NCBI RefSeq assembly: GCF_001486165.1
Contig: NZ_LN908977.1
Location: 319,269 to 383,268, forward strand
DNA from: Bittarella massiliensis (ex Durand et al. 2017)
GTDB taxonomy: Bacteria; Bacillota; Clostridia; Oscillospirales; Ruminococcaceae
Length of the DNA: 64,000 bases
Direction of reading: 5' to 3'
The position numbers and the translations under genes were made by a program. Of the stretch, positions 15,340 through 23,555 are shown one piece after another (the stretch's first letter is position 1; each line of letters begins with the position of its first letter). Below the pieces are notes generated by a model. It saw nothing but the letters and a program-made list of their open reading frames with translations, ran no database searches and was not told the DNA's origin.

Positions 15340-16053
15340 ATGTATACTGCACTGGTTTGTCTGGTTTTGGCAAACCTCTTGTACTTTGCGCTCCACATCT
15401 CCTCACAGGGGACTTTTCCCAAGCCCCTGGACAAGGAGGAGGAGACCGAGCTGTTTCACAAGTTTGCCGCCACCGGCGACCTGGAGGCGCGCAACACCAT
15501 CATCGAGCACAACCTGCGGCTGGTGGCCCACATCTGCAAAAAGTACTATGCCGCCGGGCAGGTGGACCAGGACGACCTGGTCTCCATCGGCACCATTGGG
15601 CTGATCAAGGCGGTGAGCACCTTCAACTGCGACAAGGGCATCCGCTTCGCCACCTATGCCGCCAAGTGCATCGAGAACGAGATCCTGATGAATTTTCGCT
15701 CCCAGAAGAAGACGGCGGGGACCCTCTACATCAACGACACCATCGAGTCCGACGGGGACGGCAGCTCCCTGACCTACCTGGACGTGGTGGCCGACTCCAC
15801 CGACATTGTGGACACCATCGACCTGGGGCTGCGCTCGGCCGCCCTCATCGAGGGGGTCAACACCGCCCTCACCCCCCGGGAGCGCATCATCGTCAAGCTT
15901 CGCTACGGGCTGAACAACCAGCGTCCCAAAACCCAGAAGGAGGTCGCCAAGCTGCTGGGCATCTCCCGCTCCTACGTCTCCCGCATCGAAAAAAAGGCCC
16001 TCGGCAAGTTGGAGCGGGCCCTCAAAAAACGGGGAGAAAGGGAAGAGGGGTAA
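15340..16053 (+). CDS. sigK: RNA polymerase sporulation sigma factor SigK, with pro-sequence
   Basis: Sigma-K directs late mother-cell transcription in sporulation (coat, cortex maturation, mother-cell lysis). The 237-residue protein begins with a hydrophobic pro-sequence (MYTALVCLVLANLLYFALHI). Region 2 follows (ARNTIIEHNLRLVAHICKKYY, DLVSIGTIGLIKAVSTF, FATYAAKCIENEILM), and region 4 is TPRERIIVKLRYGL with ISRSYVSRIEKKALGKL. The pro-sequence implies activation by an SpoIVFB-type protease. The coding frame is continuous, with no skin-type element between the halves. AACAGGAGG sets ATG 15340. CATATAGAT near 15279 is a possible sigma-E -10 element; the -35 is unclear. Confidence 0.93.
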   Translation: MYTALVCLVLANLLYFALHISSQGTFPKPLDKEEETELFHKFAATGDLEARNTIIEHNLRLVAHICKKYYAAGQVDQDDLVSIGTIGLIKAVSTFNCDKGIRFATYAAKCIENEILMNFRSQKKTAGTLYINDTIESDGDGSSLTYLDVVADSTDIVDTIDLGLRSAALIEGVNTALTPRERIIVKLRYGLNNQRPKTQKEVAKLLGISRSYVSRIEKKALGKLERALKKRGEREEG

Positions 16054-16059
16054 AGGGAA

Positions 16060-16090
16060 AAAGCACGGCTGTTGCAGCCGTGCTTTTTTG
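16060..16090. terminator. Bidirectional terminator between sigK and the surface protein gene
   Basis: AAAGCACGGCTG and CAGCCGTGCTTT pair around TTG, with A-run and T-run flanks, so it can serve both convergent genes. Confidence 0.85.
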
Positions 16091-16103
16091 AAGAGATGGC
16101 TAT

Positions 16104-17855
16104 CTATATGCGCTGCGCCCGCCTTTTCCGGCAGAAGAGGGAGAGGACGACCAGTGCCGCACTGCTTCCCACCGTCAATGAAAGGGGGAGCGCCGTGTGG
16201 TCCCCGGTCTGGGGGGCATCGCCGGTTACAAATTTCTCGGTGCGCAGGAGATAGTTTGAGCAGTGGGACAGGGGGTAGCAAAGGGTATTTCCTGAGACGG
16301 CCAGCCCTTCTTGAACAAGGGTGGCTTGACCGCCATTTCCCACCTCGTACAGGTAGAAGGTGGTTTTGTCCTTTAAGTCGTCGCCGGTCAGAGAGAACTG
16401 GGTGCCGGCGGGTAGGCTGCCGCTGTGCCGGTAGCCCAGCAGGAGTTGTCCCTGTGATTTGAGCTGGTTTTGGATGTTCACATCCAATCGAATGTCGCCT
16501 TCAAAGGCATCCATTGCAGCTCCGTCAAAGGTCCAACTGTAGGAGAAGTCACCGCTCTGGGCGGTAATGACAGCGGTCTTTTGCGATTGGCGGATGGCGG
16601 TGACAGCGCCGGACGTGAGGGTGAGGGCGGCATTGGGGTCGGACAGCTGCAAATTGATTTGCACGGTGCCGCTGGAAGAGGACAGCACGTCGGCGAGCGC
16701 CTCCTCAGAGAGGGCAAGGTCACCCTTGACCGGTAGGTCCAGATGGTCGGAGGGGGTGCCGTCGGGAAGGATGTCGGGGGCGTCCGCACGAACTTGGACG
16801 GTGAGGATCTCTTCGGCGTTGTAAGGGATAAAAGCATCTTTATCTGCTCGAAAATCGGGATTAAAAATCATGCTGTAAGTAACTTTTAGTTTGACTGTTC
16901 CCTCTTTTGTGAAGGTGAGGTTTTCCCGGCTGTGCAGGGTGTTGCTGTAGTCCCCGTTGGCGCGGGTGACAAGGTCACTCCCCTCCAAAATCTCTACCGA
17001 GGGGGCGAAACCGGGCATTTGAGCCCAGGACTGTGCTGCGAGCCACGAGTCCCCAACTTTTGTAAATGGATCCTGCGCAAAGTGGTCTTGAACGTCTTTT
17101 ACCTTTTTGTCGGTGAGGGCGGTGCCGGTCAGTTTGGTAGAGAAATCAAGCTGGGTGCCGGGCTTGACATCGGTGGGGAGATTGGTCTCGATTTTAGGCT
17201 CGTCGATAATCAAATCCATGGTAGGCTGACGTTTTTCGTTATTGCGCCCTGTAGAAGTGTAAACAGTCATCTTTCCTGGGCGAAGGGCGACGGAGAGACC
17301 AAGGCACCAATGCGTAGTATCGTAGATTCGGTCAAACGTAAGATTTCCACCCCAACCATAGTCAGTAAAGTAGCGGGATTTATCGCTTTGGTCCAAATAC
17401 GGGAGAAGCGCTCCATCCCCAATAGGTCCATTTTCCACGTGGAGAGATGCGAGCTTGCCGGCTGCATTTAGCGCATCTACGTCTGACCCAATTTGCAGGT
17501 GCTCCTCCGCTTTGGTGAAGGAAACTTTGGGGGTCTTGTCCTGCGGTGGGAGAACGATGTGGTAGATGCGGATAACGGTGTTGGTAGAACCGGCGGAGTC
17601 GGTGTAGACTTGCTTGAACCGGTAATCCCCCACCTGGTGGGCGTTTCCAGCCACATCGACCATCTCTTCAACTGCTCCCTCCAAAACGGTGTAGTTTTCG
17701 AGAAAGTATTCTCGGCTTCCGATGGGGTCGCCCACCCAATAGGTGTACTCAATTGTGCGGGTGTTGCCGCCCGTGTCGTCGGCGGCCAGCGCGCTGCTGC
17801 CAAAGAGAGACAGGGCCAGCACTGCCGCCATTATCAGACTTGCCAATTTTTTCAT
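16104..17855 (-). CDS. Cell-wall-anchored surface protein with APQTG-type sorting signal
   Basis: The 583-residue exported protein has a signal peptide (MKKLASLIMAAVLALSLFG, ALA cleavage near residue 24) and a long beta-rich ectodomain without a recognised enzyme motif. It ends in a C-terminal sorting signal: GDAPQTGDH, a hydrophobic segment (LPLSLTVGSSAALVVLSLF) and a CRKRRAQRI tail. The motif deviates from LPxTG at position one. The late ectodomain (TAVITAQSGDFSYSWTFDG, HSGSLPAGTQF) resembles modules seen in other Clostridia surface proteins. Base composition is less GC-rich than neighbours, hinting at transfer or different selection. AAGGAGG precedes ATG. The promoter overlaps an inverted repeat shared with the divergent XRE gene. 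No sortase gene is in the window. Confidence 0.75.
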   Translation of the reverse strand: MKKLASLIMAAVLALSLFGSSALAADDTGGNTRTIEYTYWVGDPIGSREYFLENYTVLEGAVEEMVDVAGNAHQVGDYRFKQVYTDSAGSTNTVIRIYHIVLPPQDKTPKVSFTKAEEHLQIGSDVDALNAAGKLASLHVENGPIGDGALLPYLDQSDKSRYFTDYGWGGNLTFDRIYDTTHWCLGLSVALRPGKMTVYTSTGRNNEKRQPTMDLIIDEPKIETNLPTDVKPGTQLDFSTKLTGTALTDKKVKDVQDHFAQDPFTKVGDSWLAAQSWAQMPGFAPSVEILEGSDLVTRANGDYSNTLHSRENLTFTKEGTVKLKVTYSMIFNPDFRADKDAFIPYNAEEILTVQVRADAPDILPDGTPSDHLDLPVKGDLALSEEALADVLSSSSGTVQINLQLSDPNAALTLTSGAVTAIRQSQKTAVITAQSGDFSYSWTFDGAAMDAFEGDIRLDVNIQNQLKSQGQLLLGYRHSGSLPAGTQFSLTGDDLKDKTTFYLYEVGNGGQATLVQEGLAVSGNTLCYPLSHCSNYLLRTEKFVTGDAPQTGDHTALPLSLTVGSSAALVVLSLFCRKRRAQRI

Positions 17856-17890
17856 GATTTTCCTCCTTAAAAGTAGTGGGGCTTTTCTCT

Positions 17891-17918
17891 ATTATATACT
17901 CATTTAGAGTTTAGTCAA
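17891..17918 (-). promoter_or_regulatory. Promoter of the surface protein gene
   Basis: On the minus strand TTGACT (plus 17913-17918) and TATAAT (plus 17891-17896) are 16 bases apart. The -35 box sits at the centre of the inverted repeat at 17895-17933. Confidence 0.65.
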
Positions 17919-17933
17919 CTCGTATAGAGTATA
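17895..17933. promoter_or_regulatory. Operator-like inverted repeat in the divergent region
   Basis: TATACTCATTTAGAGT and ACTCGTATAGAGTATA are inverted copies matching at 12 of 16 positions around a seven-base centre. The outer TATACTC/GAGTATA and inner GAGT/ACTC boxes are exact. It lies between the surface gene and the XRE regulator. Confidence 0.6.
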
Positions 17934-17985
17934 AAACTGGGGGAAAAGAGAAAGACAACTACAATTAAGAAAGGAGTTGAATGCG

Positions 17986-18351
17986 ATGAAGTTTTGTGAC
18001 ATCTTGAGGAATTTGATTGACGAACGGGAGTTGACCCAGCGGCGGCTGGCCGCCGACCTCTGCGTCGCCCCCTCGACAGTGGGCAGCTATGTGCAGGGGG
18101 TGCGGGAGCCGGACTTCGATATGCTCAAGCGGATTGCCACCTATTTTCAGGTGACGACCGATTACCTGCTGGACTGCCAAAGTGGAATCAAGGGCACGCG
18201 CGAAGAGGCGGAGTTGCTCCGCATTTTTCGCCAGCTGGGGTCCGAGCAAAAGCGGGTTTTTCTGGAGCAGGGAAAAGTCTTTTTAAAGGTCTCTGCGCAA
18301 GAAGGACCGTCATCGCAGTCAACTTCGAGAAGAAGCGGTAGCGCGGGATAG
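17986..18351 (+). CDS. XRE-family (Cro/CI-type HTH) transcriptional regulator
   Basis: The 121-residue DNA-binding protein has one N-terminal lambda-repressor-like HTH: FCDILRNLIDERELTQRRLAADLCVAPSTVGSYVQGVREPDFDMLKRIATYFQVTTDYLL, given here in motif form over residues 3-60. A short helical C-terminal part follows. ATG 17986 is chosen because AAAGGAG sits nine bases before it; the TTG at 17977 abuts the SD. It is divergent from the surface protein gene and probably controls that gene and itself through the inverted repeat between them. Confidence 0.85.
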   Translation: MKFCDILRNLIDERELTQRRLAADLCVAPSTVGSYVQGVREPDFDMLKRIATYFQVTTDYLLDCQSGIKGTREEAELLRIFRQLGSEQKRVFLEQGKVFLKVSAQEGPSSQSTSRRSGSAG

Positions 18352-18367
18352 GATTTGTTTTTCAAGC

Positions 18368-18396
18368 GGGAGGGCCGGACCGGCCCTCCCTTTCCA
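18368..18396 (+). terminator. Terminator after the XRE gene
   Basis: GGGAGGGCCGG and CCGGCCCTCCC form a near-perfect stem, followed by TTTCC. Confidence 0.7.
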
Positions 18397-18454
18397 TTCC
18401 CCCGGAAATATGGTATCATCGTCACAGACTGATAAGAGAGGGGAGGGGCGGCCG

Positions 18455-19447
18455 ATGGCCAAAAGGCAGACGCGCTATGTGGTGTTGGAGGCCCTGCGCC
18501 GGCAGGATGGGGAGTTTCTCTCCAGCACCGCCCTCACCGAGAAATTGGGGGTCACCCGGGCCGCCATCTGGAAGGCGGTGGTCGCCCTGAAAGAGGAGGG
18601 CTACCCCATCCGCTCGGTCACGGGGGAGGGCTACGCCCTGGAGGGGGAGCCGGACGTGCTGTCCGAGCGGGAGATTGCCCGTCACCTTGCCACCCGCTGG
18701 CTGGGGCGCACCCTCTGTTGCCAGCCCCAAATGGAATCCACCAACGCCCACCTCAAGGCGCTGGCTGCCGGGGGCGAACTCCGCCACGGGCTGGTGGCGG
18801 TGGCGGGGGAACAGACCGGCGGCCGGGGCCGGGGCGGGCGCAGCTTCTATTCGCCCCCGGGCGGCCTCTACTTCTCGGCGGCCCTGCAACAGCCCCTTCC
18901 CCTCTCAGCGCTGCGGCTGTTGACCCTGGCGTCTGCGGTGGCCATCTGCGAGGGGATCGCCAACTGCTGCGGTCTGCAGGTGGACATCAAGTGGCCCAAC
19001 GACCTCTACTGGGGGGGAAGGAAGCTGGGCGGCATCCTCACCGAGTGCTCCCTGGTGGGGGAGAGCGGCGAACTGGAATACGCCGTCTGCGGCGCGGGGC
19101 TCAACTGCGCCGCCACCCCCTGCCCGCCGGAGCTCCGGGGGGAGATCGTCTCCCTGGAAGAGGCGCTGGGCGGCCCCTCTCCGGCGCGGGCGGCCCTGCT
19201 GGCCGCCCTTTTGCAGCGGCTGGAAGGGGCCTTTGATCAGCTGCTGCAAGGGGAGGGGAACCAGTCCCTGCTGGAGGGGTACCGCGCCCGGCTCCTCTGG
19301 GTCGGGGAGACGGTGGAGGTCGCGCGGGGAAGCGAGCGGTACCAGGCGGTCTTTGAGGGGGTCGACGGCGAGGGCCGCGCCCTGCTGCAAACGGGCAGGG
19401 AGGTGCAGGCGCTCTCCAGCGGGGAGATCCGCCTCAAGAAGAGATAG
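18455..19447 (+). CDS. birA: Bifunctional biotin ligase/biotin operon repressor BirA
   Basis: BirA joins biotin to carboxylase carriers via biotinyl-AMP and represses biotin genes. The 330-residue protein has an N-terminal winged HTH (LSSTALTEKLGVTRAAIWKAVVALKEEGYPI). The catalytic domain shows the biotinyl-AMP loop QTGGRGRGGRSFYSPPGG near residue 115, VDIKWPNDLYWGGRKLGGILTE near residue 180, and a C-terminal SH3-like domain. ATG 18455 follows GAGGGGAGGGG; an upstream in-frame ATG at 18410 has no SD. The DUF1015 gene follows after 24 bases. The HTH implies biotin-responsive regulation, but no biotin genes are in the window. Confidence 0.93.
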   Translation: MAKRQTRYVVLEALRRQDGEFLSSTALTEKLGVTRAAIWKAVVALKEEGYPIRSVTGEGYALEGEPDVLSEREIARHLATRWLGRTLCCQPQMESTNAHLKALAAGGELRHGLVAVAGEQTGGRGRGGRSFYSPPGGLYFSAALQQPLPLSALRLLTLASAVAICEGIANCCGLQVDIKWPNDLYWGGRKLGGILTECSLVGESGELEYAVCGAGLNCAATPCPPELRGEIVSLEEALGGPSPARAALLAALLQRLEGAFDQLLQGEGNQSLLEGYRARLLWVGETVEVARGSERYQAVFEGVDGEGRALLQTGREVQALSSGEIRLKKR

Positions 19448-19471
19448 GAGAAAGAGAGAGGAGCGGCAGCT

Positions 19472-20701
19472 GTGGCTGGATTGGGATTTTACCCGGGGGA
19501 CATCTATTTCCCCCTTGTGGAGGAGATGGAGAAGTGGAGCGTGGTGGCCTGTGACCAGTACACCGCCCAGCCCGACTACTGGCAGCGGGTGGAAAAGCGG
19601 GTGGGGGATGCCCCCTCGGCCCTGCGGATGATCGTCCCCGAGTGCTACCTGGGCACCCCGCAGGAGGGGGAGCGGGTGGCCGCCACGGCCGCCGCCATGC
19701 GCCGGTACGTGGAGGAGGGGGTCTTTCGGGCTGCCACCGGCTTTGTCTACCTGCGCCGCACCCTGCGCTCCGGCCGGGTGCGCCAGGGACTGGTGGGGCT
19801 TTTGGATCTGGAGCAGTACGACTACCGCCCGGACGCACAGTGTCCGGTGCGGGCCACCGAGGGCACGGTGCTCGAGCGCATCCCCCCGCGGGTGGCGGTG
19901 CGGCGGCAAGCCCTGCTGGAATGTCCCCACATCATGCTGCTGGTGAACGACCCGGAGGGGACGATGATCGAGCCCACGGCCCGGCGGCTGGGGGACTTGA
20001 GCCAGGTCTACGACTTCGATTTGATGGAGGACAGCGGCCACCTGCAGGGTTTCCTCTGCGATGACGACGAGGCGGTGCGGGTGATGGGCGCCCTGCGGGC
20101 CCTGTCGCTGAAATCCCCCTTCCTCTTTGCCGTGGGGGACGGCAACCACTCCCTGGCGGCCGCTAAGGCCCATTACGAGGAGATCAAACGGTCCCTGCCC
20201 GCCGGGGAGGCGGCGATGCACCCGGCCCGCTACGCCCTGGCGGAGGTGGTCAACCTCCACGACCCGGCCCTGGATTTTGAGCCCATCCACCGGGTGGTGT
20301 TCGATGTCGACGGCGAAAAACTGCTGGCCGCCCTGCGGGAAGAGCTGGACGCCGCCCCCGGCGAGGGGGGCCAGAGCGTCACCCTCTGCCTGGGAGAGCG
20401 GGAGGAGCGCTTTGCCTTTGGCAGACAGTTGGCCAACCTGTCGGTGGGCACCCTGCAGGCCTTTTTGGACGGGTATCTGGCCCGAGAGGGGGGCCGGGTG
20501 GACTACATCCACGGGGCGGATGTGGTCCGCCGTCTGTCCCGAGACGAGGGGTGTGTCGGCTTTTTGCTGGAGGGGATGGAGAAGGAGTCGCTCTTCCCCG
20601 CCGTGGCGGCGGACGGCGCTCTTCCCCGCAAGACCTTTTCCATGGGCGAGGCGTGGGACAAGCGGTTTTACCTGGAGTGCCGCCCTATCGCCGCGGGGTA
20701 G
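19472..20701 (+). CDS. DUF1015 family protein
   Basis: The 409-residue cytosolic protein is of the DUF1015 family (function unknown). Family marks are VVACDQYTAQPDYWQRVEKRVGDAPSALRMI early, IMLLVNDPEGTMIEP, and the strongly conserved AVGDGNHSLAAAKAHYEE near residue 215. The GDGNH motif suggests a nucleotide- or cofactor-binding site, as inferred by others for DUF1015 members near serine metabolism genes. GTG is the start, with AGAGAGGAG upstream. It is probably cotranscribed with birA. A strong terminator ends the unit. Confidence 0.85.
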   Translation: MAGLGFYPGDIYFPLVEEMEKWSVVACDQYTAQPDYWQRVEKRVGDAPSALRMIVPECYLGTPQEGERVAATAAAMRRYVEEGVFRAATGFVYLRRTLRSGRVRQGLVGLLDLEQYDYRPDAQCPVRATEGTVLERIPPRVAVRRQALLECPHIMLLVNDPEGTMIEPTARRLGDLSQVYDFDLMEDSGHLQGFLCDDDEAVRVMGALRALSLKSPFLFAVGDGNHSLAAAKAHYEEIKRSLPAGEAAMHPARYALAEVVNLHDPALDFEPIHRVVFDVDGEKLLAALREELDAAPGEGGQSVTLCLGEREERFAFGRQLANLSVGTLQAFLDGYLAREGGRVDYIHGADVVRRLSRDEGCVGFLLEGMEKESLFPAVAADGALPRKTFSMGEAWDKRFYLECRPIAAG

Positions 20702-20719
20702 ATGGCAGATCGAAGGGAC

Positions 20720-20768
20720 AAAGCCAGGGGGCGGGACCCGGTGCATCGGGTCTCGCCCCCTGGCTTTG
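20720..20768. terminator. Bidirectional terminator between DUF1015 and the histidine kinase
   Basis: AAAGCCAGGGGGCG pairs with the exact complement CGCCCCCTGGCTTT around a GGACCCGGTGCATCGGGTCT loop that itself folds. A- and T-rich flanks allow use from both sides. Confidence 0.85.
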
Positions 20769-20829
20769 TTTGCGCAGAAGTCTTTTGCCGCGAAGGGGGG
20801 AGGGGAGCTAATCGGGCCGGGAGGGGGAC

Positions 20830-22086
20830 TTACCCGCCGGGCTTGCGAAAGACGGCGGTAAAGGCCATCTCCCCCTCCCCCACCTGGGCGAAGAGCTCGC
20901 CGTCCATCTTCGCCATCAGCTGGCGGCAGATGGCCAGCCCCAGCCCGCTGCCGGGCTGGTCTGCGGCGTTGGAGCCCCGCCAGAAGCTGTCGAAGAGATA
21001 GGGCAACTCCCCCTCGGGCAGGGGGGAGCCGCTGTTTTTTACGGTGAGGAGGAGACAGTCCTCCTCCCAATCAAAGGAGAGGGCGACCCAACCGCCGTCT
21101 CCGTACTTGATGGCATTTTCCAGCAGGTTCTGCGCCACCTCCACCGCCCGGTCCAGGTCCCCTTTCAAAAGGCAGTCGCTCCAGGGGCCCACCCGAAAGT
21201 CGGTCTTTTGCAGGGACAGCTTGTCCGGGTAGTAGGCGGTGAGCGCGCCGACGAGTTGGCGGAGGTAGAACTCGCCTGAACGCACCTCCAACTGCAGCAG
21301 ATTTTCGCTGGAGGCGGTGACCAGCTGGGAGACAAAGGACTCGATTTCGTCCGCCTTTTGGCCGATGCGCCTGGCGATCTTCCCCCGCCGCTCCGGCCCG
21401 TAGAGGTCCTGACGCAGGGCCTTGGCGTAGAGCTTGATGGCGCTCAAAGGGGTCTTGATGTCGTGGGAGAGGGAGAGGAGGAGGGACTTTTTCTCCCGCT
21501 GCAAGGAGAGTTCCGCCGCCCGCCGCCGCTCCAGCTCCTCCCGCAGCAGGTCCAGCCCCCAGAGAAAGCGCCCGAAGAGGCGGCCCCGGCTCTCGGGCAG
21601 GGGGGATGACAGGTTGCCCTTGGCCAGCTCAAAGGGCAGCTCGCGCAGCCGCTCAAAGGGCCGCAAAACGAGCCGCCAGACGACAAAAAGGAGGGACAGC
21701 ACCAGGACCGCCATGGCGATCATCCCCCCGTTGGCAGCCCAAAAGAGGGTGCTGTCGCCGCCGGTGGGGAGGCGGTAGTCGAAGCGGTAGCAGGTGTCGC
21801 CGATCTGGCGGACGGCCGCGTCCAGGTTTTCGCCGGCAAAGAAGGCGGCCGCGTCCTCTCCGGGCAGCAGGGGGGTCACCCGGGTGACGTAGCGGCAGTC
21901 TGTGAGGTCGATGGCCCCCTCGCCCCCGGCGGCGATCGCCCGCGCCAGCCGGCTGATCTCCACCTGGTGGGGGCGCGCCCCACCGCCCCCCTCCCGGGCG
22001 GGGAGGAGGAAGGCCAGGTTGACGCCCAGAATGAGGGCGGCCAACCCCAGGACGACGGCGAAAAACAGACGGCTAAAGCGCTTCAT
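20830..22086 (-). CDS. Sensor histidine kinase of the ABC exporter module
   Basis: The 418-residue membrane kinase has one membrane segment near residues 8-28, an extracellular sensor region of about 85 residues, and a second segment near 115-135. It continues with a HAMP-like linker, the H-box LSLSHDIKTPLSAIKLYAKAL, N-box NLLENAIKYGDGG and G-box GSGLGLAICRQLMAKM. The sizeable sensor loop differs from the tiny loop of BceS-type kinases, so direct ligand sensing is plausible. ATG 22086 has GAGGGGGAAG upstream and overlaps the regulator gene by 14 bases, so translation is coupled. Confidence 0.9.
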   Translation of the reverse strand: MKRFSRLFFAVVLGLAALILGVNLAFLLPAREGGGGARPHQVEISRLARAIAAGGEGAIDLTDCRYVTRVTPLLPGEDAAAFFAGENLDAAVRQIGDTCYRFDYRLPTGGDSTLFWAANGGMIAMAVLVLSLLFVVWRLVLRPFERLRELPFELAKGNLSSPLPESRGRLFGRFLWGLDLLREELERRRAAELSLQREKKSLLLSLSHDIKTPLSAIKLYAKALRQDLYGPERRGKIARRIGQKADEIESFVSQLVTASSENLLQLEVRSGEFYLRQLVGALTAYYPDKLSLQKTDFRVGPWSDCLLKGDLDRAVEVAQNLLENAIKYGDGGWVALSFDWEEDCLLLTVKNSGSPLPEGELPYLFDSFWRGSNAADQPGSGLGLAICRQLMAKMDGELFAQVGEGEMAFTAVFRKPGG

Positions 22087-22756
22087 CGGCTTCCCCCTCA
22101 AAGCGGTAACCCACCCCCCAGACCGTCAGGATGCGGGCAGGGTGTCTGGGATCGCACTCGATTTTTTGGCGCAGCCACTGGATGTGCACCGTCAGGGTCT
22201 GGGGCTCGCTGAAGCTGTCTGTTCCCCAGATGCGGTCAAAGATCCACTCCTTGCGCAGGGATTTGCCGCGGTGCTCCACCAGCAGCCAGAGGAGGTCGAA
22301 CTCCTTGGCGGTGAGGGCCAGGGGCCTCCCCGCCAGGGTGGCGGCGCGGCGCTGCCGGTCCAGGGCGAGGTCGCCGTCGCGCAGGGCAGTGCGCTCGTAC
22401 CGCCGCTGAAAGATGCCACGGATCTTGGCCAGGAGGATGTCCACGTCGTAGGGCTTTTCGATGTAGTCGTCCGCCCCCAGGCGCAGCCCGGCCAGTTTGT
22501 CCTCCTTTTCCGACCGGGCGCTCACCACCAGGATGGGCAGGTCCCCCTCCTGCCGCAGAGCGCGGCAGACGGCGAGGCCGTCCATCCCCGGGAGCATGAC
22601 GTCCAGTACCACCAGCCGGGCCCCCTCCCGGTGGGCCAGGGCCAGCCCCTCCTCCCCGGTGGGGGCGAGGGCGGTTTGGTAGCCCTCGGCCTTTAAAAAG
22701 TCGCAGAGCAGTTCCCCCAGCTCCCGGTTGTCCTCCACCACCAACACGTCGATCAC
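22073..22756 (-). CDS. OmpR/PhoB-family response regulator
   Basis: The 227-residue regulator has a receiver domain (VLVVEDNRELGELLCDFLKAEGY with the acidic pocket, LVVLDVMLPGMDGL with the phospho-Asp, ILVVSARSEKEDK, DDYIEKPYD with the conserved Lys) and a winged-helix output domain (LTAKEFDLLWLLVEHRGKSLRKEWIFDRIWG, VHIQWLRQKIE, ILTVWGVGYRFEG). GTG is the start with GAGGAGGGCGC upstream. It lies 28 bases after the ABC ATPase gene, so the permease, ATPase, regulator and kinase form one transcript and probably autoregulate through the operon promoter. Confidence 0.93.
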   Translation of the reverse strand: MIDVLVVEDNRELGELLCDFLKAEGYQTALAPTGEEGLALAHREGARLVVLDVMLPGMDGLAVCRALRQEGDLPILVVSARSEKEDKLAGLRLGADDYIEKPYDVDILLAKIRGIFQRRYERTALRDGDLALDRQRRAATLAGRPLALTAKEFDLLWLLVEHRGKSLRKEWIFDRIWGTDSFSEPQTLTVHIQWLRQKIECDPRHPARILTVWGVGYRFEGEADEAL

Positions 22757-22784
22757 GGCGCGCCCTCCTCTCTTCTGCGGGGTT

Positions 22785-23546
22785 TTACCAGCCCATCTCG
22801 ATGAGCCAGTTGCTCAGCGCCCGCTCTCTGGCGCGGGGCTGGCTCTCCTCAAAAGTATACTCCCCTTTGATGTTTCCATCAACGAGGTAAATCACCCGGC
22901 CGCAGCGGGAGGCCACTTTCACGTCGTGGGTCACCAGCAGGAGGGTGGTCCCCTCCCGGTTGATCTCCTCCAACTTCTCCATCACCCCGTCCGAGGCGGC
23001 GCGGTTGAGGGCGCCGGTGGGCTCGTCGGCAAAGATCATCTTCGGCCGGTTGATGAGGCTGCGGCAGATGCAGGCGCGCTGCAACTGCCCCCCCGAGACC
23101 TCGCTGATGTCGCTGTCGGCGGTCTCGACAATGCCCAGTTTGCGCATCAGCCCCTCCCCGCGGGCCACGATCTCCCGCCGGGGGCTCCGCTCCCTTTTGG
23201 ACTGGCAGGCGGGGAGGATGATGTTGTCCAGCACCGTCAGATTTTTGAGCATGTACATCTGCTGGAAGATGAAGCCCATCTCCTCGAGCCGGGTGTCGGC
23301 CAGCTCCCGGGGGCGCATCCCCGCCAACTCCCGCCCGAAAAAGGAGACGCTGCCGGCGGTGATCCAGTCCATCCCCGAGACGGCGTAGAGGAGGGTGGAC
23401 TTGCCCGAGCCCGAGGGACCCATCACCGCCACCATCTCCCCCTCCTCCACGGTGAGGTCGACGTTTTTGAGGACGTTGTTCTGCCGCTTGTTGACAATAT
23501 AGGTCTTGCAGAGGTCTTTGGTTTGCAGCGCAGTAGCCATGGTCAT
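22785..23546 (-). CDS. ABC transporter ATP-binding protein (MacB/LolD/BceA type)
   Basis: The 253-residue ATPase has Walker A VMGPSGSGKSTLLYAVSG, the Q-loop FIFQQMYMLKNLTV, the signature VSGGQLQRACICRSLIN, Walker B KMIFADEPTGALNR and the switch His in LLLVTHDVKVAS. The EPTGALN form and length place it with the MacB/LolD/FtsE group that powers FtsX-type permeases. It is ten bases downstream of the permease gene. The likely role is antimicrobial peptide or lipid export/sensing, inferred from the adjoining two-component system. Confidence 0.92.
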   Translation of the reverse strand: MTMATALQTKDLCKTYIVNKRQNNVLKNVDLTVEEGEMVAVMGPSGSGKSTLLYAVSGMDWITAGSVSFFGRELAGMRPRELADTRLEEMGFIFQQMYMLKNLTVLDNIILPACQSKRERSPRREIVARGEGLMRKLGIVETADSDISEVSGGQLQRACICRSLINRPKMIFADEPTGALNRAASDGVMEKLEEINREGTTLLLVTHDVKVASRCGRVIYLVDGNIKGEYTFEESQPRARERALSNWLIEMGW

Positions 23547-23555
23547 TCGCTCCTT

